8,714 nt of DNA, from NCBI GenBank assembly GCA_009700715.1, contig WLLM01000025.1, positions 1 to 8,714 on the forward strand. Direction: 5' to 3'. This document shows positions 1 through 6,941 of the stretch, one piece after another (position 1 is the stretch's first letter; each line of letters begins with the position of its first letter). The position numbers were made by a program, and so were the translations under genes. Below the pieces are notes generated by a model. It was given only the letters and a program-made list of their open reading frames with translations, did not search any database and was not told where the DNA came from. The DNA is from Actinomycetota bacterium (GTDB taxonomy: Bacteria > Actinomycetota > Actinomycetes > Nanopelagicales > Nanopelagicaceae).

Positions 1-1
1 T

Positions 2-199
2 ATCCATCCAGAGTACAAAGAGACCCAGGTAACCTGTGGTTGCGGTGAAAAGTTTCTAACCCGCTCAACTGTTGCTAGCGGATCTATCTACGTTGAAGTT
101 TGTTCAGTCTGCCACCCGTTCTACACAGGTAAGCAGCGCATCCTCGATACTGGTGGACGCGTCGCTAAGTTCGAAGAGCGTTTCGGTAAGAAGAAGTAG
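2..199 (+). CDS. rpmE: 50S ribosomal protein L31 (5'-truncated by the window edge)
   Basis: This is the C-terminal 65 residues of ribosomal protein L31, a small protein of the large ribosomal subunit that sits near the central protuberance and helps bridge the two subunits. The visible reading frame starts [15 protein letters not shown] and contains CxC (visible residues 12 and 14) and CxxC (34 and 37). These are the four zinc-ligand cysteines of the zinc-binding (C+) type of L31. The HPFYTGKQR and [12 protein letters not shown] stretches are family hallmarks. Compared with the E. coli protein only about four residues, including the start codon, are missing on the left. The C-terminus is basic and the frame ends in TAG just before a strong terminator. 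The four-cysteine form is the zinc-replete paralogue, so a cysteine-free copy under zinc control could exist elsewhere; none is visible here. Identification is secure. Confidence 0.96.
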   Translation: MHPEYKETQVTCGCGEKFLTRSTVASGSIYVEVCSVCHPFYTGKQRILDTGGRVAKFEERFGKKK

Positions 200-206
200 C
201 TTTCTT

Positions 207-252
207 AAAAGACCGCATCGCAACCCTCTGAGGTTGCGGCGCGGTCTTTTTA
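207..252 (+). terminator. Rho-independent terminator after rpmE
   Basis: A long hairpin begins 8 nt after the rpmE stop. The outer arm AAAAGACCGC (207-216) pairs perfectly with GCGGTCTTTT (241-250). After a 2x2 mismatch, the inner arm CGCAACC (219-225) pairs with GGTTGCG (232-238) around a six-base loop. The 3' side runs straight into a T-rich tract (247-251). Because the outer stem carries A on one side and T on the other, it may also work on the opposite strand. It separates rpmE from the prfA operon. Confidence 0.93.
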
Positions 253-271
253 TTTCTTGAAGATATTTACT

Positions 272-290
272 ACTAGCAAAACTAGCAAAA
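272..290 (+). repeat. 9-bp tandem direct repeat in the prfA leader
   Basis: Two perfect, directly adjacent copies of ACTAGCAAA occupy 272-280 and 281-289, followed by one more A. They lie between the rpmE terminator and the prfA ribosome-binding site, in the interval where a promoter for the prfA operon would be expected. I could not fix a convincing -35/-10 pair here. The repeat could be a slippage product or part of a regulatory site; the sequence alone does not decide. Confidence 0.6.
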
Positions 291-314
291 CCATAAATAC
301 AAGGAAGACAACGT

Positions 315-323
315 AGAAAGGGG
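315..323 (+). promoter_or_regulatory. Ribosome-binding site of prfA, supports a TTG start
   Basis: AGAAAGGGG closely matches the complement of the 16S rRNA 3' end (AGAAAGGAG) and lies 7 nt upstream of the TTG at 331. It is the main reason for choosing this rare start codon over the first in-frame ATG at 370, which would cut into the conserved N-terminal helix. Confidence 0.75.
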
Positions 324-330
324 AAGCCAA

Positions 331-1419
331 TTGGCAAAAGATAACGATCGCTTTGCATCAGCACATGAAATGGTGCGCGAGTATCAAGAACTTGAAAAGC
401 AGATGGCCGATCCTTCCATCCACGAAGATCAAGGCAAGGCGCGCCAACTTGGTCGCCGCTATGCGCAGCTTGGTCCCGTTGTTGCCGGCTTTAACGCCTG
501 GAAATCTGCCGCCGATGATCTAGAAGCAGCGCGCGAGATGGCGCAAGAAGATGAATCATTTGCTTCCGAACTTCCAGCAATGGAGACGGCTGTTGAAGCA
601 GCAGCGGATAAATTAGAAGAGCTCTTGCTGCCCCGTGATCCCAACGATGATCGCGATGTGATTATTGAAGTAAAAGCTGGTGCGGGCGGAGATGAATCAG
701 CGCTCTTTGCTGGCGACTTGGTACGCATGTATCAACGCTATGCCGAAAAGCGCAATTGGAAAGTTGAGATCATTGATCTAACTGAATCTGATCTTGGTGG
801 CTATAAAGATATTTCCATGGCGATTAAATCAAAGGGAACTCCAGAACCCGGAACAACTCCTTATGCGCGCTTAAAGTTTGAAGGCGGCGTACACCGCGTG
901 CAGCGCGTTCCCGAAACTGAGAGCCAGGGACGTATTCACACATCAGCGGCAGGCGTTCTTGTCTTGCCAGAGGCTGAAGAAGTAGATGTTGAGTTAAATA
1001 TGAACGATGTGCGCGTAGATGTTTATCGCTCATCTGGTCCTGGTGGACAGTCAGTTAACACAACCGACTCTGCAGTACGCCTGACCCACGTGCCAACCGG
1101 CATTGTTGTTTCCTGTCAGAATGAAAAGTCACAGCTGCAAAATAAAGAATCAGCGCTACGTATCTTGCGCGCGCGTTTGCTTGCAGATGCCCAAGAAAAA
1201 GCTGAAGCTGCTGCGATGGCAGAACGTAAGAGCCAAGTGCGCACGGTTGATCGCTCAGAACGTATCCGCACTTATAACTACCCAGAAAATCGCCTCAGCG
1301 ATCACCGCGTAAATTACAAATCAAATAATCTAGATTCTGTTCTAAATGGAGAACTAGATGATGTGGTTCAGGCCTTACTAGATGCCGATAAGGCAGCAAA
1401 GCTCTCTTCAACGAACTAA
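331..1419 (+). CDS. prfA: Peptide chain release factor 1 (RF1)
   Basis: RF1 recognises UAA and UAG stop codons in the ribosomal A site and triggers hydrolysis of the peptidyl-tRNA ester bond. The protein has 362 residues, close to the usual ~360. The stop-codon reading PxT motif appears as PET at 194-196 inside [12 protein letters not shown]. The catalytic GGQ loop is at 238-240 in [18 protein letters not shown]. The N-terminal helical domain (about 1-100) and the C-terminal [19 protein letters not shown] block are both present. The stretch at 166-178 ([13 protein letters not shown]) is longer than in E. coli RF1 and is, from memory, normal in actinobacteria. PxT rather than SPF excludes RF2. 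The start is TTG, supported by a strong ribosome-binding site. It is the first gene of a run that continues with its own modifying enzyme 25 nt downstream. No key residue is missing. Confidence 0.97.
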   Translation: MAKDNDRFASAHEMVREYQELEKQMADPSIHEDQGKARQLGRRYAQLGPVVAGFNAWKSAADDLEAAREMAQEDESFASELPAMETAVEAAADKLEELLLPRDPNDDRDVIIEVKAGAGGDESALFAGDLVRMYQRYAEKRNWKVEIIDLTESDLGGYKDISMAIKSKGTPEPGTTPYARLKFEGGVHRVQRVPETESQGRIHTSAAGVLVLPEAEEVDVELNMNDVRVDVYRSSGPGGQSVNTTDSAVRLTHVPTGIVVSCQNEKSQLQNKESALRILRARLLADAQEKAEAAAMAERKSQVRTVDRSERIRTYNYPENRLSDHRVNYKSNNLDSVLNGELDDVVQALLDADKAAKLSSTN

Positions 1420-1444
1420 GCCCAAGTAATTAGATAATCAAAAA

Positions 1445-2308
1445 ATGCGCGAAATCAAGAGCCTGCTTCGTTCGGCGAAAGAGAAGTTAGCCGCAGCAGA
1501 TATCGCCGAAATCGATGCCGAGCATTTATTTGCATATGTAATTGGCGTTACACGCATGGATCTGCATAACTCAGTTAAGTTAGATGCAACGCTTAAATCC
1601 CTTGGTGATTTTGGGGTAATTGAGGATACCTTCGCCAAGCTAATTTCTCGCCGCGCATCTCACGAACCGCTGCAATATCTAACCGGCACTGCATATTTTC
1701 GTCATTTGGAAATCGAAGTTGGACCTGGCGTATTGGTGCCCCGCCCCGAAAGTGAATTGTTAGTTGAAGCAGTACTTACTCACATCGCAAATTTAGAGCA
1801 GAAGGTTGCTGGCGAAATTTCAGTAATTGATCTCGGTGCCGGTTCTGGTGCGCTCTCGCTGGCGATTGCAACCGAAGCGCCAAGATCACGAGTCATAGCA
1901 GTTGAGAAGAGCCCCGAAGCAATCGAGTGGTTGAAGAAGAATGTGGCCAAGATTTCAGAGAACGTGCGCGTTGTTGAAGGCGATGTGGCAGATGTTTTGC
2001 CCGGAGTTAAATGCGACATCGTTATTGCAAATCCGCCATATATTCCTAATAAGCAATCTCTGCCGCGCGATGTCGCAGAACATGAGCCACATATCGCGCT
2101 CTTCGGTGGCGAAACCGGGATGGAACTTCCCAAACGTTTTATAGATGCCGCCGCCCGTTTGTTAAAGAGCGGGGGAGTCTTGGCTATCGAACATACCGAA
2201 GAACAAGGCGCCGCTATCGATGCCGTTCTTTCAAAAGAGTTTAACGAGATCGTTCTGCATCAAGATTTAACCGGTCGCCCTCGTTGGACATCAGCGGTTA
2301 GAAAGTAA
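1445..2308 (+). CDS. prmC: Release factor glutamine N5-methyltransferase
   Basis: PrmC (HemK) uses S-adenosylmethionine to methylate the glutamine of the GGQ loop of release factors, which raises termination efficiency. The 287-residue protein has an N-terminal helical substrate-binding domain (about 1-85, ending with EPLQYLTG), the linker LVPRPESELLVE (97-108), the SAM-binding motif I DLGAGSGALSLA (129-140), an acidic motif II end (AVEKS, 152-156), and the catalytic NPPY at 196-199. NPPY is the signature of enzymes that methylate amide or exocyclic nitrogens. Its direct neighbour prfA encodes the substrate (Gln240). The ATG start has no good ribosome-binding site, so translation may depend partly on ribosomes ending prfA, 25 nt away. 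Some homologues of this fold methylate other targets, but gene context and motifs make PrmC the firm choice. Confidence 0.95.
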   Translation: MREIKSLLRSAKEKLAAADIAEIDAEHLFAYVIGVTRMDLHNSVKLDATLKSLGDFGVIEDTFAKLISRRASHEPLQYLTGTAYFRHLEIEVGPGVLVPRPESELLVEAVLTHIANLEQKVAGEISVIDLGAGSGALSLAIATEAPRSRVIAVEKSPEAIEWLKKNVAKISENVRVVEGDVADVLPGVKCDIVIANPPYIPNKQSLPRDVAEHEPHIALFGGETGMELPKRFIDAAARLLKSGGVLAIEHTEEQGAAIDAVLSKEFNEIVLHQDLTGRPRWTSAVRK

Positions 2309-2313
2309 AAACC

Positions 2314-2955
2314 ATGGCGCTAATCGATTTAAATTCAGGCAACCAGAGCGATCACATCGCGAAAGCGGCTGCAGCCCTAAAAGATGGATATGTCATCGTT
2401 GCCCCGCTGGAAAATTCTTATGCACTTGTTGCGGATGCTTTCTTTCCTGATGCGGTGCGCGCTCTGCACGTATTGCGCGGAGATGCTCTTGGCGTAGCTG
2501 CACAGGTCTTGATTTCATCCCCTGCTGCAATCGATGGAATCGCGCGCGAAGTTAGCGATGGCGTTCGCTCTCTGATGAAGAATTTCTGGCCCGGGTTACT
2601 TTCGCTAAATTTAAAACCACAGCGCGGACTTAATTGGGATTTAGGCGATAGCCAACAATTGGATTCATTTAGCGTTCGCGTTCCTGCTGCAGAATTTATT
2701 TCAGAGTTGGCAAAGGTGCATGGTCCACTTGCCGTTGCATCTGCGGCTCTCGCCGGCAAATCCGCAATTAGCGATCCATCTAAATTAAATTTCAGCGATA
2801 TTGAAGTAGCTGCGATCTTCTCTGCTGGACCACTCGAGCAAGGCCCAGCCAGCACCGTCGTTGCCTGCGACGGAGATACACCCCGCATAGTTCGCATCGG
2901 GGCTATCTCGGCTGAGCAAATCACAGCGATCGCACCTGACATTTCTGCGCAGTAA
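2314..2955 (+). CDS. Divergent YrdC/Sua5-family protein (nominal threonylcarbamoyl-AMP synthase) with altered active-site motifs
   Basis: The family makes L-threonylcarbamoyl-AMP from threonine, bicarbonate and ATP, the first step of t6A37 formation in ANN-decoding tRNAs. This 213-residue protein lies 5 nt after prmC, the usual actinobacterial place. Fold motifs remain: VIVAPLENSYALVADAF (27-43, matching a PTDTVYG-type strand), NFWPGLLSLNL (90-100), SFSVRVP (118-124), GPLAVASAALAG (137-148), GPASTVV (177-183) and PRIVRIGAIS (190-199). The residues that define the active site are changed: KxR is RGD at 54-56, the prolines after it are alanines, SxN is SAA at 143-145, and the first T of the TxTVYG motif is L32. 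The domain has single-domain length, without the C-terminal Sua5 extension. Membership of the family is clear from sequence and synteny. Enzyme activity is doubtful, so I give no gene symbol. It may be an inactive or repurposed paralogue. Confidence 0.85.
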   Translation: MALIDLNSGNQSDHIAKAAAALKDGYVIVAPLENSYALVADAFFPDAVRALHVLRGDALGVAAQVLISSPAAIDGIAREVSDGVRSLMKNFWPGLLSLNLKPQRGLNWDLGDSQQLDSFSVRVPAAEFISELAKVHGPLAVASAALAGKSAISDPSKLNFSDIEVAAIFSAGPLEQGPASTVVACDGDTPRIVRIGAISAEQITAIAPDISAQ

Positions 2956-2972
2956 GGCTTAGGCTTGCGCGC

Positions 2973-4238
2973 ATGAGCGCAGATACTTTCTATGGCCCCG
3001 ATTTCGAACTGCTAAGCAAGCAAGATCCAGATATTGCCGCAGTCTTACTCTCCGAACTCAAGCGTCAGCAGACCAATCTGCAGTTAATCGCATCAGAAAA
3101 CTTCACATCTCGCGCCGTGTTGGCAACGCTCGGATCTACTCTCTCCAATAAATACGCAGAGGGCTATCCAGGAAAGCGTTATTACGGTGGCTGCGAAGAA
3201 GTAGATAAAGCCGAAACGATCGCCATCGATCGCGCCAAAGCTTTATTTGGCGCCGAACACGCAAATGTGCAACCTCACTCAGGCGCCAGCGCAAACGTTG
3301 CGGTCTATCAAGCATTTACCAAACCAGGTGACACCGTTCTTGCAATGTCACTTCCACATGGTGGCCACTTAACTCACGGCTCACACGTTAACTTTTCCGG
3401 TAAGTGGTTTAACGTCGAGTCTTATGGAGTCCGTCAAGATAACGAGTTAATTGATTATGACGAGCTTCGCGAGATCGCGATTCGCACCAAGCCAAAGATG
3501 ATCTGCTCTGGCGCTACCGCTTACCCATCACTTATCGACTTTGAAAAGATCCGCGCGATCTGCGATGAGGTCGGGGCGATTATGTGGGTCGATGCTGCTC
3601 ACTTCATCGGACTCGTTGCTGGTAAAGCGATCCCATCACCAGTTCCTTATGCAGATGTCGTCTCATTTACAACCCATAAAGTTTTACGCGGTCCACGCGG
3701 TGGCATGATCTTGGCAAAGGCCGAACATGCTGCAGCGATCGATAAGGCAGTATTCCCAGGAATGCAGGGCGGGCCAATCATGTCTGCCGTTGCTGGCAAA
3801 GCAGTTGCACTCGCAGAGTGTGCAACTCCTGCTTATCAAAAGTATGCCAAGGATGTAATTGTTAATGCGCAAGCACTTGCGGCAGCGCTCGAAAAAGAGG
3901 GAATGCGCGCTGTTTCTGGCGGAACCCAAACTCACTTAGCTTTGATGGATATTCGCAGTACTGGCGTTACCGGAAAAGTTGCCGACGAACGTTGCGGCGC
4001 AGCTGGAATCGTCATGAATAAGAACTCGATTCCTTACGATCCAGAAAAGCCCGGAATTACCAGCGGTATTCGCGTCGGAACACCAGCGACAACTACTCAA
4101 GGAATGGGTGTTCCCGAAATGCAGCAGATCGCATCGCTGATTTCGCGTGCAATCAAAACTGAAGATGCCAAAGCACACTCTGAAATTAAATCTGAAGTGC
4201 ACGCACTTACTGCACGCTTTCCGATTTACACCGCTTAA
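2973..4238 (+). CDS. glyA: Serine hydroxymethyltransferase
   Basis: This cytoplasmic PLP enzyme interconverts serine plus tetrahydrofolate with glycine plus 5,10-methylene-tetrahydrofolate. It is the main supply of one-carbon units for purine, thymidylate and methionine synthesis. The 421-residue protein has the family's normal length. Visible landmarks are LIASENFTS (38-46), KYAEGYPGKRYYGG (60-73), the PLP-ring contacts in WVDAAH (Asp207, His210), the Schiff-base lysine in SFTTHKVLRGPRGG (Lys236) and the C-terminal GITSGIRVGTPATTT (361-375), which includes the substrate-carboxylate arginine Arg367. The ATG at 2973 puts the protein start at the expected distance from the first motif; the ribosome-binding site is weak. 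The gap to the upstream Sua5-like gene is 17 nt, and to the wecA-like gene 16 nt. Its presence at this locus matches the Streptomyces rather than the Mycobacterium arrangement. No odd features. Confidence 0.97.
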   Translation: MSADTFYGPDFELLSKQDPDIAAVLLSELKRQQTNLQLIASENFTSRAVLATLGSTLSNKYAEGYPGKRYYGGCEEVDKAETIAIDRAKALFGAEHANVQPHSGASANVAVYQAFTKPGDTVLAMSLPHGGHLTHGSHVNFSGKWFNVESYGVRQDNELIDYDELREIAIRTKPKMICSGATAYPSLIDFEKIRAICDEVGAIMWVDAAHFIGLVAGKAIPSPVPYADVVSFTTHKVLRGPRGGMILAKAEHAAAIDKAVFPGMQGGPIMSAVAGKAVALAECATPAYQKYAKDVIVNAQALAAALEKEGMRAVSGGTQTHLALMDIRSTGVTGKVADERCGAAGIVMNKNSIPYDPEKPGITSGIRVGTPATTTQGMGVPEMQQIASLISRAIKTEDAKAHSEIKSEVHALTARFPIYTA

Positions 4239-4254
4239 GGGTGGCAGATAGCGC

Positions 4255-5358
4255 ATGCGCGAATATCTAGTAACACTTCTTCTGGCGGCAGCGCTCTGTT
4301 ACCTAATTACACCGCTTGTCAGAAAATGGGCGCTGCACTTCGGAGTCGTCTCCGAGATTCGCAAACGAGATATTCACGTTATTCCAACTCCACGATGGGG
4401 CGGGTTAGCGATGTGGCTTGCAATGACCGCAACCTTTTTAATAGTTGGAAATTTAGAACTTGTTGGAAAATCTTTTGGTCATGATGCGCAAGGTATTTTT
4501 CTAGCTGGAACTTTCTTAGTTCTTCTAGGAATGGTTGATGATCGCTTCGAACTAGATGCTATTACTAAGTTAGCCGGCCAAGCGCTAGCGGCCGGAATCT
4601 TGCTGCTCTACGGAATTCAGATCCTATGGTTACCAATCAATGGCGTAACAATGTTGCCGCCAAGTGTTGGTCAACTTCTAACCGTTTTCATTGTTTTGGT
4701 AACAATTAACGCAGTTAACTTCATCGACGGTTTAGATGGATTGGCTGCCGGAATCGTTGCAATTGCTGGCGCTGCCTTCTTTGCCTTTGCCTATCTCTTA
4801 GCAGTTGTTTATGGCTTTAATCGCGCAGGTGCCCCATCTCTGATTACCGCCATTGCGATTGGTGTTTGTTTAGGCTTCTTGCCACATAACTCGCATCCTG
4901 CTCGCATATTTATGGGGGATTCGGGATCGATGTTCCTTGGATTAATGCTGGCAGCATCGGCAATTACCTTGACCGGCCAAGTGGATCCAAATGCAATTAG
5001 CGAAGAGAAGTTAGGACCTGCGCTCTTGCCTTTGCTGCTGCCATTCGCAGTTTTAGCAATTCCACTTGCTGATTTAACTTTGGCAATCTTCCGCCGTATT
5101 CGCGCCGGCAAATCTCCATTTTCTTCAGATAAAGAACATTTACATCACCGCATCATGCGCGCGGGCAATACCCAGATTCGCACCGCAGCGATTATGTATC
5201 TCTGGACCGCAACTATTGCTTTCCCAGTAACAGTTTCGGCATTCGCACCTTTATGGGCATCAGCGATATTTGCAGGTGCAATGCTGGCATTTACTATCTT
5301 CTTCAGCCGCGGGAAATCTAAATCTCTTCGCACGAGTGAAAGCAAAGTCGATGCCTAA
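4255..5358 (+). CDS. wecA: Undecaprenyl-phosphate sugar-1-phosphate transferase, WecA/TagO/Rfe type
   Basis: Enzymes of this group transfer a sugar-1-phosphate (GlcNAc-1-P for WecA/TagO) from a UDP-sugar to a polyprenyl phosphate on the cytoplasmic face of the membrane. This step starts cell-wall polysaccharide or linker-unit synthesis. The 367-residue protein is a polytopic membrane protein with about eleven hydrophobic segments. Motifs in order are the PTPRWGG loop (44-50), GMVDDRFEL (92-100, metal-binding Asp pair 95-96), NFIDGLDGLAAG (155-166), ARIFMGDSGSMFLG (216-229) and KEHLHHR (293-299). HLHHR, in place of the histidine-rich MraY version, favours the WecA branch over the peptidoglycan enzyme MraY. 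In mycobacteria the syntenic gene, rfe/Rv1302, starts the arabinogalactan linker. The acceptor polymer here is unknown. It begins 16 nt after glyA and overlaps the next gene by 8 nt. The exact sugar substrate is inferred, not shown. Confidence 0.88.
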   Translation: MREYLVTLLLAAALCYLITPLVRKWALHFGVVSEIRKRDIHVIPTPRWGGLAMWLAMTATFLIVGNLELVGKSFGHDAQGIFLAGTFLVLLGMVDDRFELDAITKLAGQALAAGILLLYGIQILWLPINGVTMLPPSVGQLLTVFIVLVTINAVNFIDGLDGLAAGIVAIAGAAFFAFAYLLAVVYGFNRAGAPSLITAIAIGVCLGFLPHNSHPARIFMGDSGSMFLGLMLAASAITLTGQVDPNAISEEKLGPALLPLLLPFAVLAIPLADLTLAIFRRIRAGKSPFSSDKEHLHHRIMRAGNTQIRTAAIMYLWTATIAFPVTVSAFAPLWASAIFAGAMLAFTIFFSRGKSKSLRTSESKVDA

Positions 5359-5788
5359 AGATTCGAAGAATGATCAATCAAATGAATCTCAACTTCTTCG
5401 TGGAGCTGTTAAACCAACTTTGATTGTTGGTGTTATTGCAATCCTTCTCTTCACCGCTATTCGCGGTCTCGCCGGTTTCTATGGTGCGCTACTTGCACAA
5501 TTTATCGTCGCGATTTATTTCATCGTTCATATCTTGGTCTCTCGCCTAACTCGAAACCTCGATCCGATCAGCACCATGGCGATGGCGCTATTTTCTTACT
5601 TTGCCAAACTCTTCTTCCTTGGCCTCTTCTTATGGGCGTTGGCCAAATACACCGATCGCGAGGTAATCGACCGGCTGAGCTTCGGCGTCGCAGCGTGTGC
5701 CCTCACGATCGCCTGGCTTGGGGGAGAGATCGCTAGTTACCTCAAGCTCAAAACTCATCTACCATTGCCACCTCAAGCAAAACCGTAA
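5351..5788 (+). CDS. AtpI-like four-helix membrane protein (Rv1303 type)
   Basis: This is a 145-residue membrane protein encoded just ahead of the ATP synthase genes, at the place held by the AtpI-like gene (Rv1303) in mycobacteria. Four hydrophobic segments are visible at about 19-38, 42-63, 76-98 and 109-131, with a charged N-terminal tail and a proline-rich end (PLPPQAKP). This matches the ATP synthase I family, whose members are thought to help assemble the c-ring or to bring Mg2+ or Ca2+ to the synthase. I chose the ATG at 5351, which overlaps the wecA-like stop by 8 nt and suggests translational coupling. The frame stays open back to an ATG at 5270, but those 27 extra residues would lie entirely inside the upstream gene and are polar or unlike the family. 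Similarity within this family is low, so the role rests on topology and position. Confidence 0.75.
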   Translation: MPKDSKNDQSNESQLLRGAVKPTLIVGVIAILLFTAIRGLAGFYGALLAQFIVAIYFIVHILVSRLTRNLDPISTMAMALFSYFAKLFFLGLFLWALAKYTDREVIDRLSFGVAACALTIAWLGGEIASYLKLKTHLPLPPQAKP

Positions 5789-5798
5789 ATTCGGCCAC

Positions 5799-5804
5799 GG
5801 AGGT
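5799..5804 (+). promoter_or_regulatory. Strong ribosome-binding site of the atpZ-like gene
   Basis: GGAGGT is a near-perfect Shine-Dalgarno core, 4 nt before the GTG at 5809. It fixes this GTG as the start of a 67-residue protein that would otherwise be easy to miss, and it is the strongest such site in the window. Confidence 0.8.
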
Positions 5805-5808
5805 CCAA

Positions 5809-6012
5809 GTGAGCAACAGCAGTCAGAACAAGCGCGATGAAAACGCTATGTGGACGATCTTCGGATATCTCCTCTCAGGGCTCCTCTTCTGGGGCGGGGT
5901 TGGCTATGCCGCCGATAAGTGGCTCGGCACCAGTTACCTAACCTTGGCCGGCCTGCTCGTGGGTATGGGCGGGGCAATCTATTTGGTCTGGCTACGATTT
6001 GGGCGCGAATAG
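5809..6012 (+). CDS. AtpZ/AtpI-family two-helix membrane protein
   Basis: This 67-residue protein has a polar N-terminus rich in Asn, Ser and Lys, followed by two hydrophobic helices (about 14-34 and 42-62). The turn between them reads GYAADKWLGTSY. That G-Y-x-x-D-x-W-L-G-T turn is typical of the AtpZ (ATPase gene 1) family, small membrane proteins encoded before atpB that are thought to act with AtpI in Fo assembly or divalent-cation transport. The GTG start is supported by GGAGGT. It lies 20 nt after the AtpI-like gene and 116 nt before atpB. In many bacteria atpZ precedes atpI; here the order appears to be AtpI-like first, then AtpZ-like. The family call is good; the molecular role is inferred from relatives. 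Confidence 0.78.
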   Translation: MSNSSQNKRDENAMWTIFGYLLSGLLFWGGVGYAADKWLGTSYLTLAGLLVGMGGAIYLVWLRFGRE

Positions 6013-6128
6013 CGCAGCCGACCTAGGCTCAAATCACAGTTTTTGGATTTCACAGGTGGAGCCTTTTGCCCATAAGGTTGCCCCGTTACAGGCAATCCCC
6101 ATAACTCGGCTAATAAATTGGAGTTCGT
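6013..6128 (+). promoter_or_regulatory. atpB leader: possible promoter and two hairpins
   Basis: This is the longest gap inside the ATP synthase cluster. An imperfect hairpin pairs AGGCTC (6025-6030) with GAGCCT (6059-6064) and AAATC (6031-6035) with GATTT (6046-6050), with an 8-nt bulge, and is followed by only four T's (6064-6067). A second stem pairs GGTTGCC (6076-6082) with GGCAATC (6091-6097), one pair being G-T. A weak promoter-like pair is TTGCCC (6078-6083), 16 nt, CATAAC (6100-6105), each box matching four of six consensus bases. GGAG at 6120-6123 is the likely ribosome-binding site of atpB, 5 nt before its GTG. The gap may hold an internal promoter or attenuator for the structural subunits. 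The promoter boxes are weak, so I rate this low. Confidence 0.35.
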
Positions 6129-6917
6129 GTGCTCGCGTTAGTTCGTTCAGGCGCTGAAGGCGAAGGCTTTGTCCCGCCAAGTACCAAAGACTTCGAACTG
6201 CCACCCATTTTTGGCGATAATCCATACACAACTAAACCAATCTTCTTAGTTTTGCTCTCTGTTGTCGTGATATCAGTTTTCTTTATCGCTTCATCACGTA
6301 AGGCCGCGATCGTGCCTTCTAAGCTGCAATTTGCCGGCGAAAGCGTTTACGCATTTGTTCGTAACGATCTTGCTAAAGATGTAATCGGCCACGAATTCCT
6401 TCGCTTCGTGCCATACCTCTTCACACTCTTTACTTTTATCCTTGTAAATAACTTATTCGGAATTGTTCCTTTGCTTCAATTCCCAGCGATGTCACACGTC
6501 GGCTTTGCTTACGTACTCGCGCTCTTCACATTCTTTACATTCCACTATGTCGGAATTCGCAAGCAAGGCGCTTTCAAGTACATCAAAGACATCATGTTTA
6601 TGCCAGGTGTTCCAAAGGCTGCATACATTTTGATTACACCACTTGAAATTCTTACCTTCTTCTTAGTTCGTCCATTGACGCTCTCACTGCGTCTCTTTGC
6701 AAATATGTTTGCGGGCCACTTGTTGTTGCTCGTGTTTATCTTGGGTGGAGAACATCTAGCCCAAGGTGCAATCGGTTTGAAGTTGGTTAGCCCATTTGCC
6801 TTCGGTATCGGCATTGTGTTGACCTTCTTCGAGTTCATGGTCCAATGTCTACAGGCGTACATCTTTACTCTGTTGACCGCTCTCTACATCGCCGGCGCCC
6901 TTGCCGACGAGCACTAA
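6129..6917 (+). CDS. atpB: F1Fo ATP synthase subunit a
   Basis: Subunit a is the Fo stator protein that forms the two proton half-channels beside the c-ring. The 262-residue protein has about six hydrophobic segments. The essential arginine that faces the c-ring carboxylate is Arg188, inside RPLTLSLRLFANMFAGH (181-197), the strongest signature of the family and close to the actinobacterial form. The polar Asn107-Asn108 in ILVNNLFGIVPLL and Gln242 in VQCLQAYIFTLL (238-249) fit the proton path. The start is GTG at 6129 with GGAG 5 nt upstream; the frame is closed by TAA at 6114-6116, so little extension is possible. It is followed by atpE after 24 nt. The C-terminus (GALADEH) is short and acidic, as is common in actinobacteria. 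No key residue is missing. Confidence 0.96.
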   Translation: MLALVRSGAEGEGFVPPSTKDFELPPIFGDNPYTTKPIFLVLLSVVVISVFFIASSRKAAIVPSKLQFAGESVYAFVRNDLAKDVIGHEFLRFVPYLFTLFTFILVNNLFGIVPLLQFPAMSHVGFAYVLALFTFFTFHYVGIRKQGAFKYIKDIMFMPGVPKAAYILITPLEILTFFLVRPLTLSLRLFANMFAGHLLLLVFILGGEHLAQGAIGLKLVSPFAFGIGIVLTFFEFMVQCLQAYIFTLLTALYIAGALADEH

Positions 6918-6941
6918 CACCTAACGAAAGGCAGTAAAAAA

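Noticed and set aside
253..330. A sigma-70-type promoter for prfA (for example TTGAAG at 257 or CATAAA at 292)
   Set aside because: No pair of boxes combines acceptable matches with 16-18 nt spacing, so I could not support a specific promoter call.
2418..2942. A 174-residue open frame on the minus strand
   Set aside because: It lies wholly inside the Sua5-like gene in antisense. Its translation is a low-complexity mix rich in Ser, Ala and Arg with no recognisable motif, as expected for the reverse strand of a biased coding sequence.
2314..2955. The Sua5-like gene as a pseudogene
   Set aside because: The frame is intact, of normal domain length and tightly packed between prmC and glyA, and its structural motifs are preserved; only the active-site residues differ.
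3684..4256. Two minus-strand open frames of 83 and 106 residues under glyA
   Set aside because: Their translations are rich in Cys, His and Arg with no domain signature. They are antisense to a fully conserved SHMT sequence.
5270..5350. A longer N-terminus for the AtpI-like protein starting at ATG 5270
   Set aside because: The extra 27 codons overlap the wecA-like gene completely and do not resemble the family. The ATG at 5351 gives the usual tightly overlapping start.
6025..6067. A true Rho-independent terminator between the atpZ-like gene and atpB
   Set aside because: The stem is interrupted by an 8-nt bulge and followed by only four T's, so strong termination is unlikely. I list it only as possible leader structure.
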